A stretch of 64,000 nucleotides of DNA from Amycolatopsis sp. (GTDB lineage: Bacteria > Actinomycetota > Actinomycetes > Mycobacteriales > Pseudonocardiaceae): assembly GCF_025464955.1 (NCBI RefSeq), contig NZ_JAODNM010000067.1, positions 1 to 64,000 of the forward strand, given 5' to 3'. The notes beneath the pieces are model-generated. The model was not told the origin of the DNA, searched no databases, and saw only the letters and a program-made list of their open reading frames with translations. This document shows, in pieces, positions 40,967 to 47,670 of the stretch. Position numbers and translations under genes: made by a program. The number at the start of each line of letters is the position of its first letter. Position 1 is the stretch's first letter.

Positions 40967-42508
40967 GTGACCGAGTGGCTCTCGCCACCCGTTCCGGCGG
41001 CGCGCCGCCGCCGCGTGGCGGTGTACGCACGCCGGGGCAGCAAGACGGTGTTCGGGCTTGTATCGGTCGCGGTGCTGGCCTTGACCTGGTACGGCTGGCA
41101 GGTCATCGGCGACCCCACCACAGGCCTGACCACGACCCCGGTCTTCGCGGACAACTCCGTGCACGCGATACCGCTCGACGGCGCGATCGACATCCTGCTG
41201 GTCGGCCAGGACAGTCGCACCGACGCCCAGGGCAACCCACTGCCCCGCGAGGTGCTGGACATGCTGCACGCCGGCGAAGCGGACGGCGAGCGCCAGACCG
41301 ACACGATGATCCTCGTGCACATCCCGCAGAACGGGCAGCACGCGGTGGCCATCTCCTTCCCGCGCGACTCCTACGTCGACATCACCGGCGGGTTCGGCAA
41401 GCACAAGCTCAACAGCGCGTACGTCTACGCCTACAACGACACGTCGAAGACGCTCCAGCGCCAGGGCTCCAAGGACCTCAAGGACGTCGACGAGAAGTCC
41501 AAGCTCGCGGGCCGGAAGAACCTGATCGCCACGCTCGAGCAGTTCATGGGCAAGCCGGGGATGATCGACCGCTACGCCGAGGTCAACCTGTCGAGCTTCT
41601 ACGAGATCACCAGGGCCATCGGCGGCGTGGACGTGTGCCTGAACCACGCTGTCAAGGAGGAGAAGTCCGGCGTCGACCTGCCGGCCGGGCAGCAGCCGCT
41701 TCAGGGCGTGCAGGCGCTGGCGTTCGTCCGGCAGCGCTATGGCCTGCCCAACGGCGACCTCGACCGCATCGCGCGGCAGCAGGCGTTCCTGTCCGGGCTC
41801 GCCGCGAAGGTGCTCTCCAGCGACACGCTGACCAACCCGGTGCGGATCGCGGACCTGGTCTCCGCGGTGAAGAAGTCCGTCGTACTGTCGGAGGGTTGGG
41901 ACCTGGCCGAGTTCGCCGCGCAGATGCGCGGCCTGACCGGCGGGAATATCCAGTTCCACACGATCCCGACCGAGGGCAATGCCGTCATCGGCGGCGCCGA
42001 CGTGCTCCGGGTCGACCCGGTGGCCGTGCGCGCGATGGTGAACCAGCTGACCACGGACGCCACGAGTACCTCGCCCGGCGCGTCCACGACCACGACTGCC
42101 TCGGCCGTTCCCGGGGCCGACGCCGTCACTGTGGACGTCTTCGACGGCACGGGCGCGCGGACTCTCGACACGACCACGCAAAACGCGCTTCACGGCCGCG
42201 GATTCAGCACCGGCAGCTCGGCGAAGCTCAGCCCGAGGGCAACCACGGTGCTCCGCTACGCGCCCGGCGACGCGGCGGCCGCCGACCTGGTCAAGCAGAT
42301 GTTCGGCGCATCGGTCACCGCCGAGCCGGACAAGGATGTCACCAAGGGTCACGTCCGGATCCTGCTCGGCAAGGACTTCCAGGGCCTCACCACGCCCGGC
42401 ACGTCGGCGGTTTCCAGCTCGGTTTCCAGCTCGGTTTCGGTGTCTTCCAGCAGCTCGCAGCCGCTGCCGAAGCCCATCACCGCGGGCGGTGTGCCCTGCG
42501 TCAACTAG
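40967..42508 (+). CDS. LytR-CpsA-Psr glycan ligase with LytR_C domain (first)
   Basis: This 513-residue protein has a basic N-terminus, one membrane helix (about 27-48), an LCP catalytic domain ('DILLVGQDSRTDAQG', 'QTDTMILVHIPQ', 'SFPRDSYVDITG', 'LAFVRQRYGLPNGDLDRIAR') and a C-terminal LytR_C domain ('VTVDVFDGTGARTLDTTT'). A Ser-rich stretch precedes the last residues 'GVPCVN'. LCP enzymes attach arabinogalactan or other glycans from lipid carriers to peptidoglycan outside the membrane. The GTG has GGGGAGGA upstream. It is the Rv3267 counterpart by position. Confidence 0.92.
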   Translation: MTEWLSPPVPAARRRRVAVYARRGSKTVFGLVSVAVLALTWYGWQVIGDPTTGLTTTPVFADNSVHAIPLDGAIDILLVGQDSRTDAQGNPLPREVLDMLHAGEADGERQTDTMILVHIPQNGQHAVAISFPRDSYVDITGGFGKHKLNSAYVYAYNDTSKTLQRQGSKDLKDVDEKSKLAGRKNLIATLEQFMGKPGMIDRYAEVNLSSFYEITRAIGGVDVCLNHAVKEEKSGVDLPAGQQPLQGVQALAFVRQRYGLPNGDLDRIARQQAFLSGLAAKVLSSDTLTNPVRIADLVSAVKKSVVLSEGWDLAEFAAQMRGLTGGNIQFHTIPTEGNAVIGGADVLRVDPVAVRAMVNQLTTDATSTSPGASTTTTASAVPGADAVTVDVFDGTGARTLDTTTQNALHGRGFSTGSSAKLSPRATTVLRYAPGDAAAADLVKQMFGASVTAEPDKDVTKGHVRILLGKDFQGLTTPGTSAVSSSVSSSVSVSSSSSQPLPKPITAGGVPCVN

Positions 42509-42579
42509 GTGGTGACCACCTTGAACGGCAACGTGCCCTAGCCTAGGTGCGGGGAAAACGAGGGTGGGGAGCGAGCAGC

Positions 42580-43962
42580 GTGGACGACGAGCACAGACCA
42601 GCCGAGGAGCCGTCGGCCGAGGTGGACGCGGTCGAGCCGGAGAAGCACGAGGATGTCACCGAGAGTGATGAGCCTGTGCCGTTCGTCCCGAGCCCCTTCC
42701 CTCGCATGGACGTCGAGGACGCAGAAGACGCCGAACCGGAAGCCGAAGATCTCGAAGCCCCGGTCGCCGGCATCCTGCCCGAAGTCCCGGTCGTCAAGGC
42801 CCCGAAGCGGCGCCTCCGCACCACCGGGAAGGTCGTGCTGGCACTGGTCTCGGTCGTGGCTGTCGCCGTCACCGGCTACGCCTACGTCACCACGAACAAG
42901 CTCCAGGCCACCGTGAACACCACGGATGCGCTCACCCAGCCCGACGACAAGGCTGCCCCGCCGGTAGACGACGGCGCGACCGACATCCTGCTCGTCGGCA
43001 GCGACGCCCGGACGGACGCCGAGGGCGCCCCGTTGCCGGCCAGGATGCTGAAGAACCTGCGGACCGAGGACAAGGCCGGCGTCAACACCGACACCATCAT
43101 CATCCTGCGCATCCCCAAGAACGGCGGCAAGGCGGCGGGCATCTCGATCCCGCGCGACTCCTGGGTGGACGTCCCCGGCCGCGGCAAGACCAAGATCAAC
43201 TCGGCGTACGGCGTGGCGAAGGCGAACTACTCCGACCAGCTGCGGGCCCAGGGCGAGACCGACCGCGCGAAGATCGAGCGGGAGTCCGACCAGGTCGGCC
43301 GCAAGACGCTGGTGCAGACCGTGCAGGACTTCACGCAGCTCCGGATCGATCACTACGCCGAGGTCAACCTGCTCGGGTTCTACCTGATCACCGAGGCCCT
43401 CGGCGGGGTCCAGGTGTGCCTCAACCACGCGACCTCGGACAAGGACTCCGGCGCCGACTTCCGCGCCGGGGTGCAGACCGTGTCCGGCGGGCAGGCGCTG
43501 TCGTTCGTCCGGCAGCGCGAAAACCTGCCGCGCGGCGACCTCGACCGCATCGTGCGGCAGCAGACGTTCCTGTCTTCGGCGCTGCAGAAGGTCATGTCGG
43601 CTGGCACGCTGGCGAGCCCGTCGAAGACGAACGCGCTATTGGACGCGGTGCATCGGTCGGTCGTCCTCGATCCCGGCCTCGACCTGCTGGACTTCGCCGA
43701 GCAGGTGAAGGGCATCGCGTCCGGGTCGCTGACGTTCACCACGATCCCGGTGGTGAACAGCAACGGCCGCAGTGAGGACGGCAAGCAGAGCATCGTGCAG
43801 GTCGACCCCACCGCCGTACGGCAGTTCGTCGCGAGCCTCGCCGGCCGTACGGCGCTGCAAGCACCGCCCGCTGGTGGGGTCGTCGCCGGCGGTGGCGGTG
43901 GAGAAGGTGGCGGTGGCGGGCCGTTCGAGATGGCTTCGGGCAGCGTTCCCTGCGTCAACTAG
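42580..43962 (+). CDS. LytR-CpsA-Psr glycan ligase (second)
   Basis: This 460-residue protein has an acidic N-terminal cytoplasmic tail (1-80), one membrane helix (about 88-108), and an LCP domain ('DILLVGSDARTDAEG', 'NTDTIIILRIPKNGG', 'SIPRDSWVDVPGRG', 'LSFVRQRENLPRGDLDRIVR'). It lacks the LytR_C domain of its neighbour but ends in the same 'SVPCVN'. The GTG at 42580 has GGGGAG eight bases upstream. Two LCP genes in a row suggest attachment of two different glycans, or redundancy. Confidence 0.92.
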   Translation: MDDEHRPAEEPSAEVDAVEPEKHEDVTESDEPVPFVPSPFPRMDVEDAEDAEPEAEDLEAPVAGILPEVPVVKAPKRRLRTTGKVVLALVSVVAVAVTGYAYVTTNKLQATVNTTDALTQPDDKAAPPVDDGATDILLVGSDARTDAEGAPLPARMLKNLRTEDKAGVNTDTIIILRIPKNGGKAAGISIPRDSWVDVPGRGKTKINSAYGVAKANYSDQLRAQGETDRAKIERESDQVGRKTLVQTVQDFTQLRIDHYAEVNLLGFYLITEALGGVQVCLNHATSDKDSGADFRAGVQTVSGGQALSFVRQRENLPRGDLDRIVRQQTFLSSALQKVMSAGTLASPSKTNALLDAVHRSVVLDPGLDLLDFAEQVKGIASGSLTFTTIPVVNSNGRSEDGKQSIVQVDPTAVRQFVASLAGRTALQAPPAGGVVAGGGGGEGGGGGPFEMASGSVPCVN

Positions 43963-44066
43963 CCCACCCGTCGCCCGACCACCACCCCCCACAGAAACGC
44001 TTCGCGTTCACAACTAGCCCACCCGCCACCCGACCACCACCCCCCACAGAAACGCTTCGCGTTCAC
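43957..44066 (+). repeat. Two tandem 55-bp units after the second LCP gene
   Basis: The unit starts with AACTAGCCCACCCG and ends with AACGCTTCGCGTTCAC. It is repeated exactly at 43957 and 44012 apart from a short difference (GTCGCC/GCCACC). A third partial start, AACTAGCC, at 44067 forms the -10 box of the next gene. The first copy includes the LCP stop codon. Each unit ends in a hairpin (AACGC-TTC-GCGTT) that may terminate transcription. Confidence 0.8.
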
Positions 44067-44069
44067 AAC

Positions 44070-44081
44070 TAGCCTCGGGGC
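44070..44081 (+). promoter_or_regulatory. -10 box TAGCCT, leaderless start of the TIGR03089 gene
   Basis: TAGCCT at 44070-44075 is followed by six bases and the GTG at 44082. The box comes from the third, partial copy of the 55-bp repeat. Confidence 0.5.
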
Positions 44082-44783
44082 GTGAGCATCACCGAGCACC
44101 TGTTGCGTCCCCTGCTGGCCAAGTCCGGCGCGCGTCCGCTGATCACGCACTACGACGACGCCGTCGGCAGCCGGGTCGAGTTGTCCGTCTCCACCACGGC
44201 GAACTGGGCCGCGAAAACGGCGAACTGGCTGGTGGAAGAGGTCGACGTCGAGCCGGGCGACGAGGTCTCGGTGCGCCTGCCCGCCCATTGGCAGACGGCC
44301 GGTGTGCTGCTCGGCGCGTGGTGGTGCGGCGCTCACGTGGTGACCACCGGCGAGGGTGCGCGGATCGCGTTCGTCGGCCCCGATGTCCCGGCGGGAGTGG
44401 GCACCGCGGTGGTCGCGCTGGACACGATGGGCATGGGCCTGCGGCAACCGCCCGCCAACGGCGCCGTCGACTACCTTTCCGACGTCCGCCTCGCTGGTGA
44501 CGACTTCCAGGCGCTCTTCCCGATCCCCGGCGACACCCCGGCACTCAATGCGTCCACAGTGGACGATCTTCTCGCCGAAGCCCGTTCGCGTGCCGAGAAA
44601 CTGGGCCTGTCCGGCACCGACCGCGTGCTGTCCACAATCGACTGGACGCAGCCGGACGGTATCCTCGACGGCTTCCTCGTCCCGCTCGCGGCAGGCGCCC
44701 ACCTCGTCCACGTCAGCAATGCCGACCCGGCCAAGCTCGACGACCGCCGCCAGGCGGAACGCACCACCCGCGACCTCACGTAG
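44082..44783 (+). CDS. TIGR03089 family protein
   Basis: This 233-residue protein resembles a shortened AMP-binding enzyme: 'GDEVSVRLPAHWQTAGVLLG' and 'VALDTMGMGLRQPPANGAVD' match the first half of acyl-CoA synthetases, but the adenylate-binding and C-terminal domains are missing. It belongs to the actinobacterial family TIGR03089 (Rv3268 by position). Function unknown. It follows the LCP gene and converges on the DoxX gene. Confidence 0.85.
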   Translation: MSITEHLLRPLLAKSGARPLITHYDDAVGSRVELSVSTTANWAAKTANWLVEEVDVEPGDEVSVRLPAHWQTAGVLLGAWWCGAHVVTTGEGARIAFVGPDVPAGVGTAVVALDTMGMGLRQPPANGAVDYLSDVRLAGDDFQALFPIPGDTPALNASTVDDLLAEARSRAEKLGLSGTDRVLSTIDWTQPDGILDGFLVPLAAGAHLVHVSNADPAKLDDRRQAERTTRDLT

Positions 44784-44786
44784 ACA

Positions 44787-44834
44787 ACTCGTGAGCGTTC
44801 CGGCCGCTTCTAACCGGCCGGAACGCTCACGAGT
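44787..44834. terminator. Perfect 20-bp inverted repeat, bidirectional terminator
   Basis: ACTCGTGAGCGTTCCGGCCG at 44787-44806 pairs perfectly with the arm at 44815-44834 around an eight-base loop. It fills the gap between the convergent TIGR03089 and DoxX stops. No U-tract follows. Other copies lie at 39829-39902 and 58504-58557. Confidence 0.75.
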
Positions 44835-44835
44835 C

Positions 44836-45261
44836 CTAGACGGTCTGGAGTTCACGGCTTTCGCGCTTGCTCCAGAACAACAGGTGGTCGAGTGAGTACC
44901 TGCCGCCGTTGAGCCCGAAGGCGAGTCCGGCGAGCGCGAGCACCAGCAGGAGTTCGAAGTTGCCTTGCCCGGTGAAGATATGGCCGGTCTCGGTGGACAG
45001 AATCGCGCCCACGGAATCGATGAGGAAGCCGGCGGCGATGAGCGGCAGCGCAAATCCGATGATGAAGGCAATCGCACCGAGGATCTCGATCGCGATCGCG
45101 AAGACCGCCGCGGCGGTCGGGAGCGGGATGCCGACGCTGCCGAAGAACCCCGCCGTCTTGTCCACCCCACTGTCCCATTTCTGCAGGCCGTGGTTGAGGA
45201 ACACGACGCCGACGCCGATCCGGCCGAGAAGGAGTGCTGTGTCCTTGACACGAGCGAGCAT
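44836..45261 (-). CDS. DoxX-family membrane protein
   Basis: This 141-residue protein has four hydrophobic helices with the DoxX features 'LLLGRIGVGVVFLNHGLQKW' and 'AIAIEILGAIAFIIGFALPL'. DoxX-like proteins are small membrane proteins linked to redox or thiosulfate metabolism; the role here is unknown. A GGTGAA-N11-TTCACC inverted repeat upstream may be an operator. The ATG at 45261 begins just before helix 1. Confidence 0.85.
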   Translation of the reverse strand: MLARVKDTALLLGRIGVGVVFLNHGLQKWDSGVDKTAGFFGSVGIPLPTAAAVFAIAIEILGAIAFIIGFALPLIAAGFLIDSVGAILSTETGHIFTGQGNFELLLVLALAGLAFGLNGGRYSLDHLLFWSKRESRELQTV

Positions 45262-45281
45262 GAGAAGACCACTCTCCGATC

Positions 45282-45304
45282 GGTGAAATTTCAACTGATT
45301 CACC
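45282..45304. promoter_or_regulatory. Inverted repeat GGTGAA-N11-TTCACC upstream of the DoxX gene
   Basis: Six-base arms spaced by 11 bases, with an AT-rich centre (ATTTCAACTGA), lie 20 bases before the DoxX start. Such sites often bind MarR/HxlR regulators. No such regulator is adjacent, so the partner would be elsewhere. Confidence 0.35.
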
Positions 45305-45373
45305 TCAAGGTAGGGCGCCCGGCGTCGGAAAGGCACAGTCAGTAGCTGATCGACAGCAAGCCGACAGCAAGGG

Positions 45374-46225
45374 TCAGCTCTTATGAACGCGCGCGGCGGC
45401 GAAGCAGTAGACGCCGAACGCTGCCAGCCCGAGCGCGACGACGACCAGCAGGTACGGACCGAACGGCTGCGCGGCGAGTGTCCGTAGGGCGGCGTCGAGA
45501 CCACCGGCCTTGCCCGCGTTGGAGCTGAAGGCGGCGATCGCTGTCAGCACGCCGACGATCGCGAAAACGGCACCCTTGGCGACGTAACCGGTCAAGCCGA
45601 GCCGTTCGACCCAGCGACGTGCGCCCACCGGCAACTCCGCCGTGTCGAGATCGTCGAGGAAGATCCGCTTGATTCCCTTGCGTGCGGAGGAAAATGCGAC
45701 GCCGAGCACCATTGCCGCCAGCACCGCGACGAGCGCGGGGCCAGCTGGCAACGACAGGAGTTTCGCGGTGAACTCCTGCGGCTTCTGGTTGCCGGAACCT
45801 CCCTGGTTTCCTTCGGTGACAAGCTGGATCGCGGAGACGCCCAACGCGATGACGACTACTCCGCGTGCCACCGAACCCGCTTTGCGGACCGCGCGTCTGC
45901 GCTTGTCGGACACCCAGTCGTAGCCGGTCGCCGCCATCAGGAACTGCCACAGCCCGAACGCGATCAGCCCCAAAGCCAGCAGCCACAACAGGATCGCACC
46001 GAACGAACTGGACCCGATCTCGGCGATCGCGCCCTTCTGGTCGGCGGACTGCTTGCTGCCACCGAACGCGACGCGCACCGCGAGGTAGGCGATCACGAGG
46101 TGCACCAGCCCGTAGGAGGCCATCCCCGCACGTCCGAGCACCTGCGTCACCTTGCTGCGCTGTGCCCGCGACGCCGCCTTGTTCGCGCTCGTCTCCACGC
46201 TGGTTCCCGCGGTCGTGTCCGCCAC
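45374..46225 (-). CDS. DUF1206 membrane protein
   Basis: This 283-residue protein has six hydrophobic helices in three related pairs, each starting with a Gly-Tyr-x-x-x-G-x-V-H-like phrase ('ASYGLVHLVIAYLAVRVAFG', 'AGSVARGVVVIALGVSAIQL', 'LTGYVAKGAVFAIVGVLTAI'), as in DUF1206. The GTG start has GGAGGAGG upstream. Function unknown. It lies 112 bases after the DoxX start and 71 bases from the DksA-like gene. Confidence 0.87.
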   Translation of the reverse strand: MADTTAGTSVETSANKAASRAQRSKVTQVLGRAGMASYGLVHLVIAYLAVRVAFGGSKQSADQKGAIAEIGSSSFGAILLWLLALGLIAFGLWQFLMAATGYDWVSDKRRRAVRKAGSVARGVVVIALGVSAIQLVTEGNQGGSGNQKPQEFTAKLLSLPAGPALVAVLAAMVLGVAFSSARKGIKRIFLDDLDTAELPVGARRWVERLGLTGYVAKGAVFAIVGVLTAIAAFSSNAGKAGGLDAALRTLAAQPFGPYLLVVVALGLAAFGVYCFAAARVHKS

Positions 46226-46296
46226 CGACGCCTCCTCCGAGCCTCACCCGAACGAGGGATACCCGCCAATCGGCCATCCCAACCGGTGAGGGAACG

Positions 46297-46641
46297 TCAG
46301 CGGCGGTCGGCGCAGGAAATACACGACGTCGTAGCCGGGAGCGCTTCGAGACGCGGTGTGCCGATCGGGCGGCCACAGTGGAGGCACGTGCCATAGGTCC
46401 CGTCGCGCAAGCGCTCCTCGGCACGATCCAGCGCCTCGAGATCTGCCTGCGCCTGACGGAGAAGTCCTTGCGCCTGGGCACGTTCGTACGCGATCGTCGA
46501 GCCTTCGGGGTCGTGCTCGTCGTCGTTGGCGGTCCACTCGGAGGCCTCGACGATGCCCGCGACCTGCCGCTTCAGCGAGTCACGCAACCGGACCGTCGTC
46601 GACCGGTCCTCACGCAACAGTTGCCCGAAGTCAGGCTCCAT
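46297..46641 (-). CDS. DksA/TraR-family zinc-finger protein
   Basis: This 114-residue protein has a helical hairpin followed by a C4 zinc finger ('GTCLHCGRPIGTPRLEALP', 'TTSCISCADRR'). DksA-type proteins bind the RNA polymerase secondary channel and adjust promoter activity. Actinobacterial relatives often have diverged tips, and the DksA acidic tip cannot be confirmed here. The ATG at 46641 lies 11 bases inside the SRPBCC gene, suggesting coupling. A longer frame from 46710 is possible. Confidence 0.83.
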   Translation of the reverse strand: MEPDFGQLLREDRSTTVRLRDSLKRQVAGIVEASEWTANDDEHDPEGSTIAYERAQAQGLLRQAQADLEALDRAEERLRDGTYGTCLHCGRPIGTPRLEALPATTSCISCADRR

Positions 46642-47272
46642 CGGGCGGGGTGGTGTATGCGGCCGTAGTTCGCGCCGCCTGCGCTCGGGCGACGTCTTCG
46701 CCCTCACCACCGGCGATGTTCGCCTCGCACCACCGCTCGCTGCTGAGCGTCATGAACTCGATGCCTTCCTCGGACATCATCCACGCCATGACTTCCTGCG
46801 CATCGAGCGCTTTCCCGGACGAGAGGTGCAGCGCAAGGCCCATGAACCCGCCGTCCCAGCCGACACCGACCGCGCCCGGCCCGAACTGCTCCCAGCGCTC
46901 GTCGTCGACGTGGGCGATGTGCTCGAGCTCGAACCGCGTGCCGCCTTCCGGCTCGGCGGCGATCCGGACCTCGATCCAGCTCACCTCGCCGCCGAACTCC
47001 CAGGTCGCGGCGAACGACTTCGGCGGATCGCAGCGCTCGATCGTCCCGCCCGCGTTGCCTTCGAGCTGGTAATGCCCGCCGACGCGCAGGTCACCGGTTA
47101 CCGGCAGAAACCAGCGCGGGATGCGCTCGGCATTGGTGGAGGCGTCCCAGACGTCATCGACGGTCGCGTCGTACACCTGGCTGATGGTGGTCACCCGAGC
47201 CTCGCCGGCCTCGAGCGTGCGCTTGCCGACCGAGCGGCGCACGGCGTTGATCTGGTGGTTGACGTCGATCAT
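46631..47272 (-). CDS. SRPBCC/AHSA1-like protein
   Basis: This 213-residue protein has the AHSA1 START-like pattern: 'YDATVDDVWDASTNAERIPR', 'GDLRVGGHYQLEGNAGGTIE' and 'ERWEQFGPGAVGVGWDGGFM'. Such proteins next to ArsR regulators are common and bind an unknown hydrophobic ligand. The ATG overlaps the arsR stop by four bases. The DksA-like gene begins inside its last codons. Confidence 0.88.
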   Translation of the reverse strand: MIDVNHQINAVRRSVGKRTLEAGEARVTTISQVYDATVDDVWDASTNAERIPRWFLPVTGDLRVGGHYQLEGNAGGTIERCDPPKSFAATWEFGGEVSWIEVRIAAEPEGGTRFELEHIAHVDDERWEQFGPGAVGVGWDGGFMGLALHLSSGKALDAQEVMAWMMSEEGIEFMTLSSERWCEANIAGGEGEDVARAQAARTTAAYTTPPDGA

Positions 47273-47625
47273 GATTCGCTCCCGTCGCCGGACTCGCGGA
47301 GCCGGCGTTCTCGTTTGCCTCGGGCGAGCTCGGTGCCCAGTGCGTCCAGATGCGGCGTCCAGAACCGCCGAAAGTGGTCAAGCCAGGCATCGACCTCGCG
47401 CAGCGGTTCGTGCTTCACCGCGTAGAGGCGACGTGCCCCTTCCGGCCTTACCGTCGCGAAGCCGTTGTCCCGCAACACCTTCAGGTGCTGGGAAACCGCA
47501 GGCTGCGAGACTCCGAACTCCTCCTGGATGACCGCGCACACCCCACCCGACGTCATTTCCCCGCCGGCGAGCAGCTCAAGGATCCGCCGCCGGACCGGGT
47601 CACCAAGTACGTCGAACGCGTGCAC
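47269..47625 (-). CDS. ArsR-family transcriptional repressor
   Basis: This 118-residue protein has the winged helix 'DVLGDPVRRRILELLAGGEM', 'VIQEEFGVSQPAVSQHLKVL', 'RDNGFATVRPEGARRLYAV'. It lacks the usual metal-binding Cys pairs, so it may sense something other than a metal. It starts a three-gene operon with the SRPBCC and DksA-like genes. TAAGGT six bases before the GTG marks a leaderless start, and a GCTTATATAAGC palindrome at 47647-47658 is a likely self-repression site. Confidence 0.9.
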   Translation of the reverse strand: MHAFDVLGDPVRRRILELLAGGEMTSGGVCAVIQEEFGVSQPAVSQHLKVLRDNGFATVRPEGARRLYAVKHEPLREVDAWLDHFRRFWTPHLDALGTELARGKRERRLRESGDGSES

Positions 47626-47658
47626 CCGGCAACCTTAACACCTTCTGCTTATATAAGC
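47626..47658 (-). promoter_or_regulatory. arsR promoter with palindromic operator
   Basis: On the minus strand the -10 box TAAGGT (47637-47632) is six bases from the GTG. A perfect 12-base palindrome, GCTTATATAAGC (47647-47658), covers the -35 region. In a very GC-rich genome such an AT-rich palindrome is unlikely by chance and fits ArsR self-repression. Confidence 0.6.
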
Positions 47659-47670
47659 CATCATCGATAT

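Noticed and set aside
40559..42352. A 597-codon minus-strand frame
   Set aside because: It is antisense to the first LCP gene; the plus strand has the full LCP motif set.
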